Below are positions 1-5,935 of a stretch of 6,415 nucleotides of DNA, one piece after another. The notes beneath the pieces were generated by a model, which saw only the letters and a list, made by a program, of their open reading frames with translations, ran no database searches and was not told the origin of the DNA. The translations under genes and the position numbers were made by a program. The stretch spans positions 1-6,415 of the forward strand of contig CAMDKN010000076.1 of assembly GCA_945901035.1 (NCBI GenBank), written 5' to 3'. Source of the stretch: Gulosibacter massiliensis (GTDB lineage: Bacteria; Actinomycetota; Actinomycetes; Actinomycetales; Microbacteriaceae). Position 1 is the first letter of the stretch. The number at the start of each line of letters is the position of its first letter.

Positions 1-1
1 G

Positions 2-280
2 TTCGCACTTTTGCGCCGTCATTTCCCGTTCTGGATAGCAAACGGATTGCAGGCCATCGTCTTCGTGTCGTTCCTCTGGGAACTCGGGTATCGGTCGTGG
101 GGTCCCTTACTCACGCTGCCTTTCGCGTTGATTCAGGGCTGGATTTTCGAAAAGAGCCGTTAGGTCTGGTACATCATAACCGTGCACCTGCTTTTTGACG
201 TCGTTGTTTTCGCTGTGCTCATCTATGCGTACCACCCGACGTGGCTTCCGATTTTCTTCGTCGCGCCGCCCACACCATAG
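2..280 (+). pseudogene. 3' end of a CPBP/Rce1-like intramembrane protease gene, interrupted by in-frame TAG
   Basis: The frame starting at base 2 reads as the C-terminal part of a polytopic membrane protein. It begins FALLRRHFPFW, continues through hydrophobic stretches to GWIFEKSR, and meets TAG at 161-163. The same frame then stays open to a second TAG at 278-280 and encodes VWYIITVHLLFDVVVF and a further hydrophobic tail. The pattern of Gly-rich helix, charged loop, then a helix with HxxxD (HLLFD) matches the C-terminal end of CPBP (Abi/CAAX protease) proteins, so the part after the TAG looks like the natural continuation. A Ser codon TCG changed to TAG would explain the break. The FxxxH helix expected upstream may be the FVSFL segment, which has no His. 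The 5' end lies outside the window. UbiA starts 18 nt after the second stop, so the two are probably co-transcribed. The family call is by pattern; a shorter, genuinely terminated protein or a sequencing error remains possible. Confidence 0.6.
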
Positions 281-298
281 TTTCCGCGAGAGGTTAGT

Positions 299-1003
299 GT
301 GCCGATTATGAGCAACAATTCGGGTCCTGGCCGCCGTCTTCGCGCGATTGTCGCGGCGACGCACTTCCCGCAGGCGCTCGCGATGGTGCTTCTGATGACA
401 ATCGCCACCGCAGTAGTTGGCGGGACTTTGTTGAGCGTCGGCCTCGTTCTACTCGCAAGCGCAGCCGGCCAGGCCACGGTGGGTTGGACCAACGACGTGC
501 ACGACGCCGACGCCGATCGCGCAGCCGGACGAGACACGAAACCGACGGTGCGAGGCCACATCCGACCCGAAGACCTTCGTGTCCCGATTCTGGTGAGCGC
601 GACCCTGACAATCCCACTGTCGTTCCTGGCTGCAGGATGGGTCGGCGGATCTGCCCATATCGCCGCCGTCGCGAGTGCACTGGTCTACAACTTTTTCCTC
701 GCGCGCACGATGTGGTCGTGGGTTCCGTACGCGGCGTCGTTCGCGCTCATGCCGGTGTTCATCGCGCAGGCGAGCTCGCCCTCGTTGTGGCCGACGGTCC
801 CCATCACGATTCTCAGCGTTCTGGTTGGGGTCACGGCCCACCTACTCAATGCCATTCCCGATATCGAGATTGATCGCGACACCGGCTGGGGCGGGCTCGC
901 CGTGTCACTCGGCAAGCGTCGTTCGGTTGTTCTGGTGGCGGTTCTCGCGGGTGCAGCAGCGGTCTGGCTTGCTGTCGTCGTCAACGATCTGTTGATGGGC
1001 TAG
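299..1003 (+). CDS. Short UbiA-family prenyltransferase
   Basis: This is a membrane-bound prenyltransferase of 234 aa that would transfer an isoprenoid chain from its diphosphate to an acceptor. Both Asp-rich Mg-diphosphate motifs are present: NDVHDADAD (residues 65-73), followed by the typical RAAGRDTKP loop, and DIEIDRD (188-194). About six or seven hydrophobic helices surround them. GTG at 299 is preferred because GAGAGG (288-293) lies 5 nt upstream; ATG at 308 would also keep the whole domain. The protein is shorter than the usual roughly 280-300 aa: only one helix (about 208-230) follows the second motif, where most family members have more. Sequence after the TAG is not hydrophobic in the same frame, so simple read-through does not restore the missing part. 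The CPBP remnant just upstream points to a shared transcript. Acceptor and pathway (quinone, carotenoid or lipid) cannot be told from the sequence. Confidence 0.88.
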   Translation: MPIMSNNSGPGRRLRAIVAATHFPQALAMVLLMTIATAVVGGTLLSVGLVLLASAAGQATVGWTNDVHDADADRAAGRDTKPTVRGHIRPEDLRVPILVSATLTIPLSFLAAGWVGGSAHIAAVASALVYNFFLARTMWSWVPYAASFALMPVFIAQASSPSLWPTVPITILSVLVGVTAHLLNAIPDIEIDRDTGWGGLAVSLGKRRSVVLVAVLAGAAAVWLAVVVNDLLMG

Positions 1004-1058
1004 TTCCTGACCACGGGTTTCCCACAACTGCCAATTACGAGACTGAGAAAGTTGGGCC

Positions 1059-2330
1059 CTAGTCGATGACGGTGATGACGTATTCGGTCGTGTCGAAACC
1101 GCGGTTTCCCACCGTGTCGCGAATGCTGAGGAGGAGCCGGTACTCGCCAGGGCTTGCCCACGATGACACGGTGAGCGATTGCCGCCACGTGCCGTCGTTG
1201 GGGTCGCCCGCGATCAGCTCCGCAGGACCGTCGGCGGGAATGAACAAACCGTTCAGGTCAGAGTAGTAGTAAGGCGAAGCGCCACTAAACCACGAGTACA
1301 CCCCCGCCGTTCCGGATTCGTCGCGGGTGTCGACCTCGACGGTGAACGTCTCACCAGCGCTGACGGTGGTCGGGAGGCGAACGTCGAGGATTTCGGGTAC
1401 GCGGTTGTCGGAAGAACCGCCGAACACGGTGAATCCAAAGGCAGCCCAGCCAGGAACGGCATTGGAATTCCCGAGCACATCGGACGCCCCGATATACAGC
1501 GTGTAGTTTTCGTTCACCGCGTTGTCCGGAATGTCACAACGCAGCTCATAAGTTCCCGATTCGGCACTGCCCTCAATTCGTTCCAAAGGAACCGCGAAGC
1601 CGCACCATTCGGTCATCCAACCCGACGGCCCACCGATTGCGGCCCAGGTCATCGCGACGCCCGAGTTGTCTTCGACAACCCAGCGGAATACGGCCGTCGC
1701 GCCCGCTTGGTATTCGAGAATGTAGAAGTCGGGGAAGCTTATATTGGGCGCGTCTACATCCGTGGTGCACGCATCAAGTTGTCGGTCTGCCGCATCGATT
1801 GCGCACGTGTCGTTTCCTGTCCCTGATCGGAGCCCGTCAACTCCAGCGCCACCGCTGAGGCCGTCATCGCCGCTTCCGCCCGACAGATTGTCTTTACCCG
1901 CATCACCGAGGAGGGCATCGTCACCGTTTCCCCCGACGACGACGTCGTTTCCGGAACCGCCTTCGACCGAATCATTTCCGCCACCACCGTCAAGTGAATC
2001 TTTGCCGGCGTCTCCGACGACTTCGTCGTCACCGGCGCCACCCCAGACGTGATCGTTGCCTGCACCGCCATAGATGATGTCATCGCCCGCGCCGCCGTAG
2101 ACGGTGTCTTTACCGCCGAGCCCGCAGATTACGTCGTCACCCGATGTTCCCACCAGCGTGTCTGATCGGTTGGTTCCGGTGATTGTGCACTCAGCCGGCG
2201 TCTCGGTGGGCGCCATCACGTTCGCGGATGCGGGATTTGGCACGCTCGAAGAGGCGGCAAGCGGAGCTGCCCCAATACTTGTCGCCGCTATCGCAGTCGT
2301 GACAATGAGTGCACGAACGAATTTCTTCAC
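1059..2330 (-). CDS. Secreted RTX-repeat calcium-binding protein with two Ig-like domains
   Basis: The predicted 423-aa protein begins with a Sec signal peptide: KK near the N-terminus, a hydrophobic core (about residues 5-22) and an Ala-rich cleavage region. Residues about 52-176 are 13-14 contiguous nonapeptides of the type GGxGxDxxx, the RTX parallel beta-roll that binds calcium. Residues about 193-302 and 311-422 look like two related Ig-like beta domains. They share a DNSGVA/DESGTA-type segment and a later GTYELRCDIP/GTWRQSLTVS strand, each followed by DVLGNS or DTVGNR. Four Cys sit in the repeat margin and first Ig domain. I chose GTG at 2330 because TGAGGA lies 7 nt upstream and the signal peptide starts there; the frame is open to 2372 but adds a charged, non-signal-like stretch. 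There is no C-terminal membrane anchor or LPXTG motif, so release into the medium or loose wall attachment is inferred. No catalytic domain is visible; adhesion or a structural role is a guess. Confidence 0.88.
   Translation of the reverse strand: MKKFVRALIVTTAIAATSIGAAPLAASSSVPNPASANVMAPTETPAECTITGTNRSDTLVGTSGDDVICGLGGKDTVYGGAGDDIIYGGAGNDHVWGGAGDDEVVGDAGKDSLDGGGGNDSVEGGSGNDVVVGGNGDDALLGDAGKDNLSGGSGDDGLSGGAGVDGLRSGTGNDTCAIDAADRQLDACTTDVDAPNISFPDFYILEYQAGATAVFRWVVEDNSGVAMTWAAIGGPSGWMTEWCGFAVPLERIEGSAESGTYELRCDIPDNAVNENYTLYIGASDVLGNSNAVPGWAAFGFTVFGGSSDNRVPEILDVRLPTTVSAGETFTVEVDTRDESGTAGVYSWFSGASPYYYSDLNGLFIPADGPAELIAGDPNDGTWRQSLTVSSWASPGEYRLLLSIRDTVGNRGFDTTEYVITVID
1803..2177 (-). repeat. Tandem 27-bp units encoding RTX nonapeptides
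   Basis: Thirteen to fourteen imperfect 27-bp units run without interruption. They encode GTNRSDTLV, GTSGDDVIC, GLGGKDTVY, GGAGDDIIY, GGAGNDHVW, GGAGDDEVV, GDAGKDSLD and so on to SGTGNDTC. The Gly-x-Gly-x-Asp core is kept while the last three residues vary, and codons differ between units. This suggests an old repeat array under protein-level selection rather than recent slippage. The GDAGKD unit occurs twice, four units apart, which hints at duplication of a multi-unit block. Confidence 0.9.
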
Positions 2331-2358
2331 GACACAATCCTCACGTTTTGGTCTAAAA

Positions 2359-2364
2359 ATTTTA
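2359..2364 (-). promoter_or_regulatory. Possible -10 box for the RTX gene
   Basis: The minus strand carries TAAAAT (5 of 6 to TATAAT), followed by an A/T-rich stretch 28 nt before the GTG start. This would give a short leader with the TGAGGA ribosome site. No good -35 hexamer is seen 16-18 bp upstream, so the call is weak. The 93-bp gap between this gene and the upstream GNAT gene (2331-2423) otherwise shows no clear terminator. Confidence 0.3.
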
Positions 2365-2423
2365 TCGAACACCGCCCAACGTGAATCTTAACTTTTGATA
2401 TGAGAAAGTCGAAGGCTCGGAGG

Positions 2424-2951
2424 TTAAATCTTTTCAAAGTATTCCATTTCAACCTCTTCACCTTTGAAGTTTTCTGTCCAGCTGCGCGAAGGATCGCGCG
2501 AAAAACCGAGTGCCAAAAGTGCCGAAATCGACGGACCGTTTCGCCTGTCCGTGGTCGCAACGATTTTCGCTGCACCGACCTCGGTGAACAACTTATGGAT
2601 CAGTGCACTAGCGGCTTCCGTTGCGTACCCCTTCCCTTGGTGTTCGGGTGCAATCGTGAAGCCGATCTCAAAAATCGGCTCATCGTCCGACACGGAGTGA
2701 AGACCTAAATCTCCGAGCAATTCCTCTGTATCTCGATGATGAATTCCGAGTTGCGCCCAATCGCCTTGTGCCGGAATGGTGACTCCAACTTGGGACTCGA
2801 TCAAACGGACGGCGTCCGCCTCGGAAAATGTCGTCTCCCAGCCTTGGAATCGCGCGATCACAGGATTCCGTCGATATCGGACAAAGGTGCCCACATCGGC
2901 GATGTCCAGCGGTTGAATGCGAAGTCGATTTGTGAGGATCGGGAAAGACAT
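2424..2951 (-). CDS. GNAT-family N-acetyltransferase, RimJ/RimL type
   Basis: This 175-aa cytoplasmic enzyme would transfer acetyl from acetyl-CoA to an amine, possibly a protein N-terminus or a small molecule. The N-terminal TNRLRIQPLDIADV opening is typical of the Acetyltransf_3 group. Motif A is intact at residues 95-112: a beta strand EIGFTIAPE followed by the pyrophosphate loop HQGKGYA. Motif B is RNGPSISALLALGF (137-150). The length is normal for the family and the C-terminus ends cleanly. The ATG at 2951 has no strong ribosome site; AGG lies 8 nt upstream. A damaged GNAT frame upstream on the same strand overlaps its first 94 bases in a different frame. The substrate cannot be deduced. 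Confidence 0.88.
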   Translation of the reverse strand: MSFPILTNRLRIQPLDIADVGTFVRYRRNPVIARFQGWETTFSEADAVRLIESQVGVTIPAQGDWAQLGIHHRDTEELLGDLGLHSVSDDEPIFEIGFTIAPEHQGKGYATEAASALIHKLFTEVGAAKIVATTDRRNGPSISALLALGFSRDPSRSWTENFKGEEVEMEYFEKI

Positions 2952-3352
2952 CTTGAGAGCCTAAATTGCGAACCGTAATTTTCCCATTTCCCACCACAGT
3001 CTTGTTCGGCCGTTTCTCTTGTATCCTCAGTGTTGTTATTTCGTCGTTTTAACGGAAAACGAGAATCTGCCGCGCGAACGGAAATCACCGGATTGAGTAT
3101 CCGCGCAGTCAGGTCAGGATGCAGGTTGCCAAAACCAAAAGGTTCCGCGCCGTCTCGGCCGGAAAACAACCACGTGGGGGACGGATCGCCAGGGCTCTCA
3201 ATGATTTGCTTTGCAATGTCGATGCCAAAACTGCCGTGTGTGGGATCGATGGCGGAAACCTCAGAATTGAGAATCGCTTGGACTTGGGGCGCGTCGTCTG
3301 GTGTCGCGCGGCGGAGAAAAACTCCGTCAATGCCAGCATTGGTCGACGTCAT
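2858..3352 (-). pseudogene. Truncated GNAT acetyltransferase (N-terminal half only)
   Basis: The frame opens with ATG at 3352, preceded by a good AGGGAAG ribosome site (3357-3363). It encodes a convincing GNAT N-terminus: FLRRATPDDAPQVQAILN, then WLFSGRDGAEPFGFGNLHPD and VISVRAA (residues about 11-95, bases 3068-3352). In related enzymes the next element is the RGxGIG acetyl-CoA loop. Here the frame instead runs into low-complexity, polar, AT-richer sequence (SRFPLKRRNNNTED and onward) and continues into the start of the intact GNAT gene, ending at a TGA at 2858-2860. Neither of the other two minus-strand frames resumes a GNAT motif, so this is a 3' deletion or rearrangement rather than a simple frameshift. 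The product would lack the cofactor site and should be inactive. The intact neighbour is from a different GNAT subgroup, so it is not the missing half. Confidence 0.7.
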
Positions 3353-3410
3353 GATTCTTCCCTGAGAAAGTTTACGGAGAGGTCGATGTAGTCCCTATGG
3401 CAAGCACCGC

Positions 3411-3426
3411 CGATTCGTTCGAATCG
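3411..3426. repeat. Short inverted repeat downstream of the ABC ATPase gene
   Basis: CGATTCG-TT-CGAATCG is a 7-bp perfect inverted repeat around two bases. It lies in the 128-bp gap between the ATPase stop (3481) and the truncated GNAT start (3352). No T-run follows on either strand. It could be a weak terminator for the ATPase gene or a protein-binding dyad; nothing else in this gap is recognisable. Confidence 0.35.
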
Positions 3427-3480
3427 TTACAGCGTCAGTCAACTTTCACAATCGTCGCGGACAACGAAAGAAAACCCTTG

Positions 3481-4557
3481 CTAGAGAATGCGAAGGCCAG
3501 TCTCTTTGTCGAACACGTGCACCTGAGCCGCGCGAGGCAAAATGAAAACCTTGTCTCCGCGATGCGGGTGTGAGCGCCCATCCACGCGAACCGAAATGGT
3601 CTGTTCGACGCCATCGAGATTGACGCGTCCATAAAGGTAGCCATCCGCGCCCAGTTCTTCGACCAGATCAACGGTGAGTTCGAAGCCTGTTCGTTGGTGA
3701 ATCTCAAGGTCTTCCGGACGGACACCCACCATTACTCCGAGGCCCTTCGAGCCCACGAGTGACTTTGCTTTGATTGGAACGGTCGTATTGCCCCATGTCA
3801 CGCCGTTGCTCGCGATTGTTGACGCAACGAGGTTCATCGAGGGCGATCCAATGAACTCAGCGACAAAGGAGTTGACAGGGGATTCATAGAGATCACGCGG
3901 CGTACCGACTTGCTGCAAGAATCCGTCCTTCAAGACGGCGATGCGGTCACCCATCGTCAATGCCTCAACTTGGTCGTGCGTTACATATACCGTTGTGACA
4001 CCCAGTCGCTGCTGGAGCGAGGCGATCTGGGTACGCGTTTGGACGCGTAGCTGAGCGTCGAGGTTGGAGAGCGGTTCGTCCATGAGGAAGACCTGCGGTT
4101 GACGAACAATCGCACGTCCCATAGCCACGCGCTGCCGCTGTCCACCCGAAAGGTTTTTGGGTTTCCTATCGAGGTACTTCTCCAAATTGAGCATTGCGGC
4201 CACCTCGTCAACACGGGCTGCGCGCTCAGCCTTCGATACCCCGGCCAACTTGAGAGCGAAACCCATGTTTTCGGCCACAGTCATGTGCGGATACAGTGCG
4301 TAGTTCTGAAACACCATCGCGATGTCTCGGTCCTTTGGCGCGGCATGGGTAACGTCCTTCTCGCCAATCAGTATGTGACCTGACTCGACATTTTCGAGCC
4401 CCGCTAGCATTCGAAGAGTTGTTGATTTGCCGCAACCAGACGGACCCACCAGGACGAGAAATTCTCCATCGTCGATTTGTAGGTTCAGCTCATTTACCGC
4501 GGGACGGTCAGTGCCCGCATAGCTGTGGGAAACGTTGTCAAAGGTGACTGTAGCCAT
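3481..4557 (-). CDS. ugpC: Sugar ABC transporter ATPase, MsiK/UgpC/MalK type
   Basis: This 358-aa cytoplasmic ATPase powers binding-protein-dependent sugar uptake. The nucleotide-binding domain is complete: Walker A GPSGCGKST (38-46), Q-loop Gln84 in VFQNYALYPHM, signature LSGGQRQR (136-143), Walker B VFLMDEP (156-162), D-loop SNLD (164-167) and H-loop His194. Residues about 235-358 form the MalK-type regulatory TOBE/OB domain, including GVRPEDLEI and a final VHVFDKETG. ATG at 4557 is chosen because MATVTFDNVSHSY is the family N-terminus; the frame extends to 4626 but the extra 23 residues are not family-like. GGAAGG lies 11 nt upstream, a rather long spacing, next to an 18-bp dyad. The gene is divergent from lacI. 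In actinobacteria such an ATPase often serves several sugar permeases; whether this one is shared or dedicated to the adjacent system is not shown. The symbol follows common family naming, not a known substrate. Confidence 0.95.
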   Translation of the reverse strand: MATVTFDNVSHSYAGTDRPAVNELNLQIDDGEFLVLVGPSGCGKSTTLRMLAGLENVESGHILIGEKDVTHAAPKDRDIAMVFQNYALYPHMTVAENMGFALKLAGVSKAERAARVDEVAAMLNLEKYLDRKPKNLSGGQRQRVAMGRAIVRQPQVFLMDEPLSNLDAQLRVQTRTQIASLQQRLGVTTVYVTHDQVEALTMGDRIAVLKDGFLQQVGTPRDLYESPVNSFVAEFIGSPSMNLVASTIASNGVTWGNTTVPIKAKSLVGSKGLGVMVGVRPEDLEIHQRTGFELTVDLVEELGADGYLYGRVNLDGVEQTISVRVDGRSHPHRGDKVFILPRAAQVHVFDKETGLRIL

Positions 4558-4574
4558 AGTTTTTAGTGCCTTCC

Positions 4575-4592
4575 CCGGCAGGTACGTGCCGG
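4575..4592. promoter_or_regulatory. 18-bp dyad in the leader of the ABC ATPase gene
   Basis: CCGGCAGGTACGTGCCGG is palindromic except for one G/G pair. In the ATPase mRNA it could fold as a 6-bp CCGGCA/TGCCGG stem whose 3' arm directly abuts the GGAAGG ribosome site (4569-4574). It could act as an operator or as a leader hairpin influencing initiation. It has a TA centre, unlike the CpG-centred sites elsewhere in the locus. Confidence 0.4.
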
Positions 4593-4600
4593 ACGATCCG

Positions 4601-4628
4601 TTGTGAAGTTGCCTAAGCATACTCACAA
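4601..4628. promoter_or_regulatory. Spaced inverted repeat TTGTGA-N16-TCACAA
   Basis: Perfect 6-bp half-sites are centred 22 bp apart, close to two helical turns, 44-71 bp upstream of the ATPase start. The placement suits a regulator site or a promoter element, but no clear -35/-10 pair for the ATPase was found here. Confidence 0.25.
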
Positions 4629-4688
4629 TTTCGTCACGGTCGTTTGCCGATTTCTTTTTTCATCGGATTCTCTGGGTTTCACGTTTCT

Positions 4689-4702
4689 TCGAGTCGTCTC
4701 GA
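4689..4702. promoter_or_regulatory. Candidate LacI-family operator 1
   Basis: TCGAGTCGTCTCGA is a 14-bp dyad with 12 symmetric positions and a central CpG at 4695-4696. It lies in the divergent region, 69 bp upstream of the lacI ATG and 131 bp upstream of the ATPase ATG. LacI-family proteins bind dyads with a central CpG where the hinge-helix leucine inserts. A second site with the same TCGA-NN-CG-NN-TCGA plan occurs at 5922-5935. Autoregulation by the neighbouring LacI protein is inferred. Confidence 0.5.
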
Positions 4703-4771
4703 TATCGCCTCGCGGCAACTTGTCGGTCACTGGCAATAGAACGCATTCGTCCTTTGTATGCTCAGAAGCAA

Positions 4772-5809
4772 ATGTCACAGCGAACGAAGCCTTCTACGCG
4801 AGCCGATGTCGCTCGCCTTGCGGGCGTCAGCGAGAGCACGGTCTCGTATGCCCTTTCGGGTGTCCGGGCAATTTCTCAGGAGACCCGGGAACGTATCCTC
4901 GCTGTGGCCCTCGAATTGGGTTACACGCCGAACAAAATGGCGCAAGGTCTCGCAGGGAAGCGTGCCGGACTGGTTGCCCTGATGTTCCCCCTTTCTAATC
5001 GTGGTCTCAACCTCGACGACTACGAGTATGTTGAGGCGGCATCCGGAGTCCTCGAGGCCGCTGGCTTTCAACTATTGATGTGGCCGAACCCCGTGGAAGA
5101 CGTCGACGCGCTCAAGCGAATCGCTAGCCAGCGGCTCGTCGACGGTGTCGTGCTGATGGAGCTGCGCACGAATGACCCTCGACCCGATCTGTTGAGGAAG
5201 GAGGGGATTCCCTTTGTGACCATTGGGCGAACAGAAACTGGGGAAGGAGCGGCCTGGGTCGATGCTGACTTCGACGCCTGGGGCCCACTGGCCGTTGATA
5301 TCCTGACCGTCAAAGGTCACGCGTCGACAATGTTCTTGAGCCCTCCGCAACAGGTCGTTGACAGTGGCTATGCCCCTCTGTCTCGAATTGAAGGAAGTCT
5401 GTTGGCCTCGGCTCGAGCGAAGGGGATGAAGGTCGTTGTGTCGCGCGTTGACTGGACGATCAAGGCAGGGCGGGACGCGGTGCTTGAATCTTTCGCGAGT
5501 CCGTCGCAGATTACCTCTGTCGTCAGCTTCAACGAGATGGCTACAATCGGCGCGCTCGAAGGCCTGACCTCGCTGGGCAAGAAAGTTCCGAGTGACGTGT
5601 CGGTCCTGCAATTCGGTATTGACGCCGCGTCTGCCGAGGCAACAAATCCGGCCCAGAGCACGATCGGGGTCGATGGGAGGGCCCTGGGGTTCAAAGCCGC
5701 CGAATTCTTGCTAGCCCGAATAGAGGGAAAGGCGGATTCGCTCACTTACCTCCGGCCACCCGTGTATGTGGACCGAGGAAGCGTGACGACCGCCCCATCT
5801 TTGTCCTAG
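4772..5809 (+). CDS. LacI-family transcriptional regulator
   Basis: This 345-aa DNA-binding regulator probably represses the adjacent sugar-uptake genes. The helix-turn-helix is at about residues 9-30 (TRADVARLAGVSESTVSYAL). The hinge helix NKMAQGLAGKR (54-64) carries the expected leucine at about 60 for CpG insertion. Residues about 65-345 form the periplasmic-binding-protein-like inducer domain, with MFPLSNR near its start, VDGVVLM, a VTIGRTE segment and the late VPSDVSVLQFGID strand where GFDD is more common. ATG at 4772 is chosen because translation then begins just before the HTH; the frame also allows TTG at 4754. Only a weak AGAAG precedes the ATG, so expression may be low. It lies between a divergent sugar ATPase gene and a downstream sugar-binding lipoprotein gene, which supports local control. 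The inducer sugar cannot be read from the sequence. Confidence 0.93.
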   Translation: MSQRTKPSTRADVARLAGVSESTVSYALSGVRAISQETRERILAVALELGYTPNKMAQGLAGKRAGLVALMFPLSNRGLNLDDYEYVEAASGVLEAAGFQLLMWPNPVEDVDALKRIASQRLVDGVVLMELRTNDPRPDLLRKEGIPFVTIGRTETGEGAAWVDADFDAWGPLAVDILTVKGHASTMFLSPPQQVVDSGYAPLSRIEGSLLASARAKGMKVVVSRVDWTIKAGRDAVLESFASPSQITSVVSFNEMATIGALEGLTSLGKKVPSDVSVLQFGIDAASAEATNPAQSTIGVDGRALGFKAAEFLLARIEGKADSLTYLRPPVYVDRGSVTTAPSLS

Positions 5810-5818
5810 TTCCTTCTG

Positions 5819-5835
5819 GCGCTCGCCGCGAGCGC
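5819..5835 (+). terminator. Hairpin just after lacI
   Basis: GCGCTCG-CCG-CGAGCGC forms a perfect 7-bp GC-rich stem with a 3-nt loop, starting 10 nt after the lacI stop. No U-tract follows directly, as is common for actinobacterial terminators. It would separate lacI transcription from the binding-protein promoter further on. Confidence 0.5.
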
Positions 5836-5882
5836 GTCAGATAACGCTTTGGTCACGGACTGGAAAAGTTTCACCTGACCTA

Positions 5883-5911
5883 TTGGCGAACTGAACATCT
5901 AGGGCTATTGT
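5883..5911 (+). promoter_or_regulatory. Candidate promoter of the sugar-binding protein gene
   Basis: TTGGCG (5883-5888) and TATTGT (5906-5911) are separated by exactly 17 bp. Each matches 4 of 6 bases of the sigma70-type consensus. Transcription would begin near 5918, and the dyad at 5922-5935 would overlap the early transcribed region, a usual repressor position. Confidence 0.45.
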
Positions 5912-5921
5912 CTTATTCAAG

Positions 5922-5935
5922 TCGACGCGCGTCGA
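5922..5935. promoter_or_regulatory. Candidate LacI-family operator 2
   Basis: TCGACGCGCGTCGA is a perfect 14-bp palindrome with the central CpG at 5928-5929. It lies 11 bp downstream of the candidate -10 box of the binding-protein gene, where a bound repressor would block transcription. It shares 10 of 14 positions, including both TCGA ends and the central CG, with the dyad at 4689-4702. Binding by the LacI protein encoded upstream is inferred. Confidence 0.6.

Noticed and set aside
1022..1058. Possible terminator between the convergent ubiA and RTX genes
   Set aside because: CCCACAACT can pair with AGTTGGG only with a bulge and a long loop, and no T-run follows.
1179..1826. A 215-codon plus-strand open frame and similar long frames at 1744-2052 opposite the RTX gene
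   Set aside because: They are antisense shadows. The Ser/Pro-rich translations arise from the Gly/Asp-rich repeat codons on the other strand, and no ribosome sites or family motifs are seen.
1803..2177. Periodic 27-bp repeats as a CRISPR or minisatellite array
   Set aside because: The period is in frame and encodes RTX nonapeptides with no unique spacers.
4528..4539. GGAAACGTTGTC as a LacI-type operator
   Set aside because: It lies inside the ATPase coding sequence, is only partly symmetric, and does not match the two intergenic dyads.
4648..4667. CCGAT/ATCGG inverted repeat flanking a T-rich stretch as a terminator
   Set aside because: The stem is 5 bp with a 10-nt loop and lies between divergent promoters, where no transcript is expected to end.
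4754..4771. Upstream TTG start for lacI
   Set aside because: It adds six residues before the normal LacI N-terminus, without a ribosome site.
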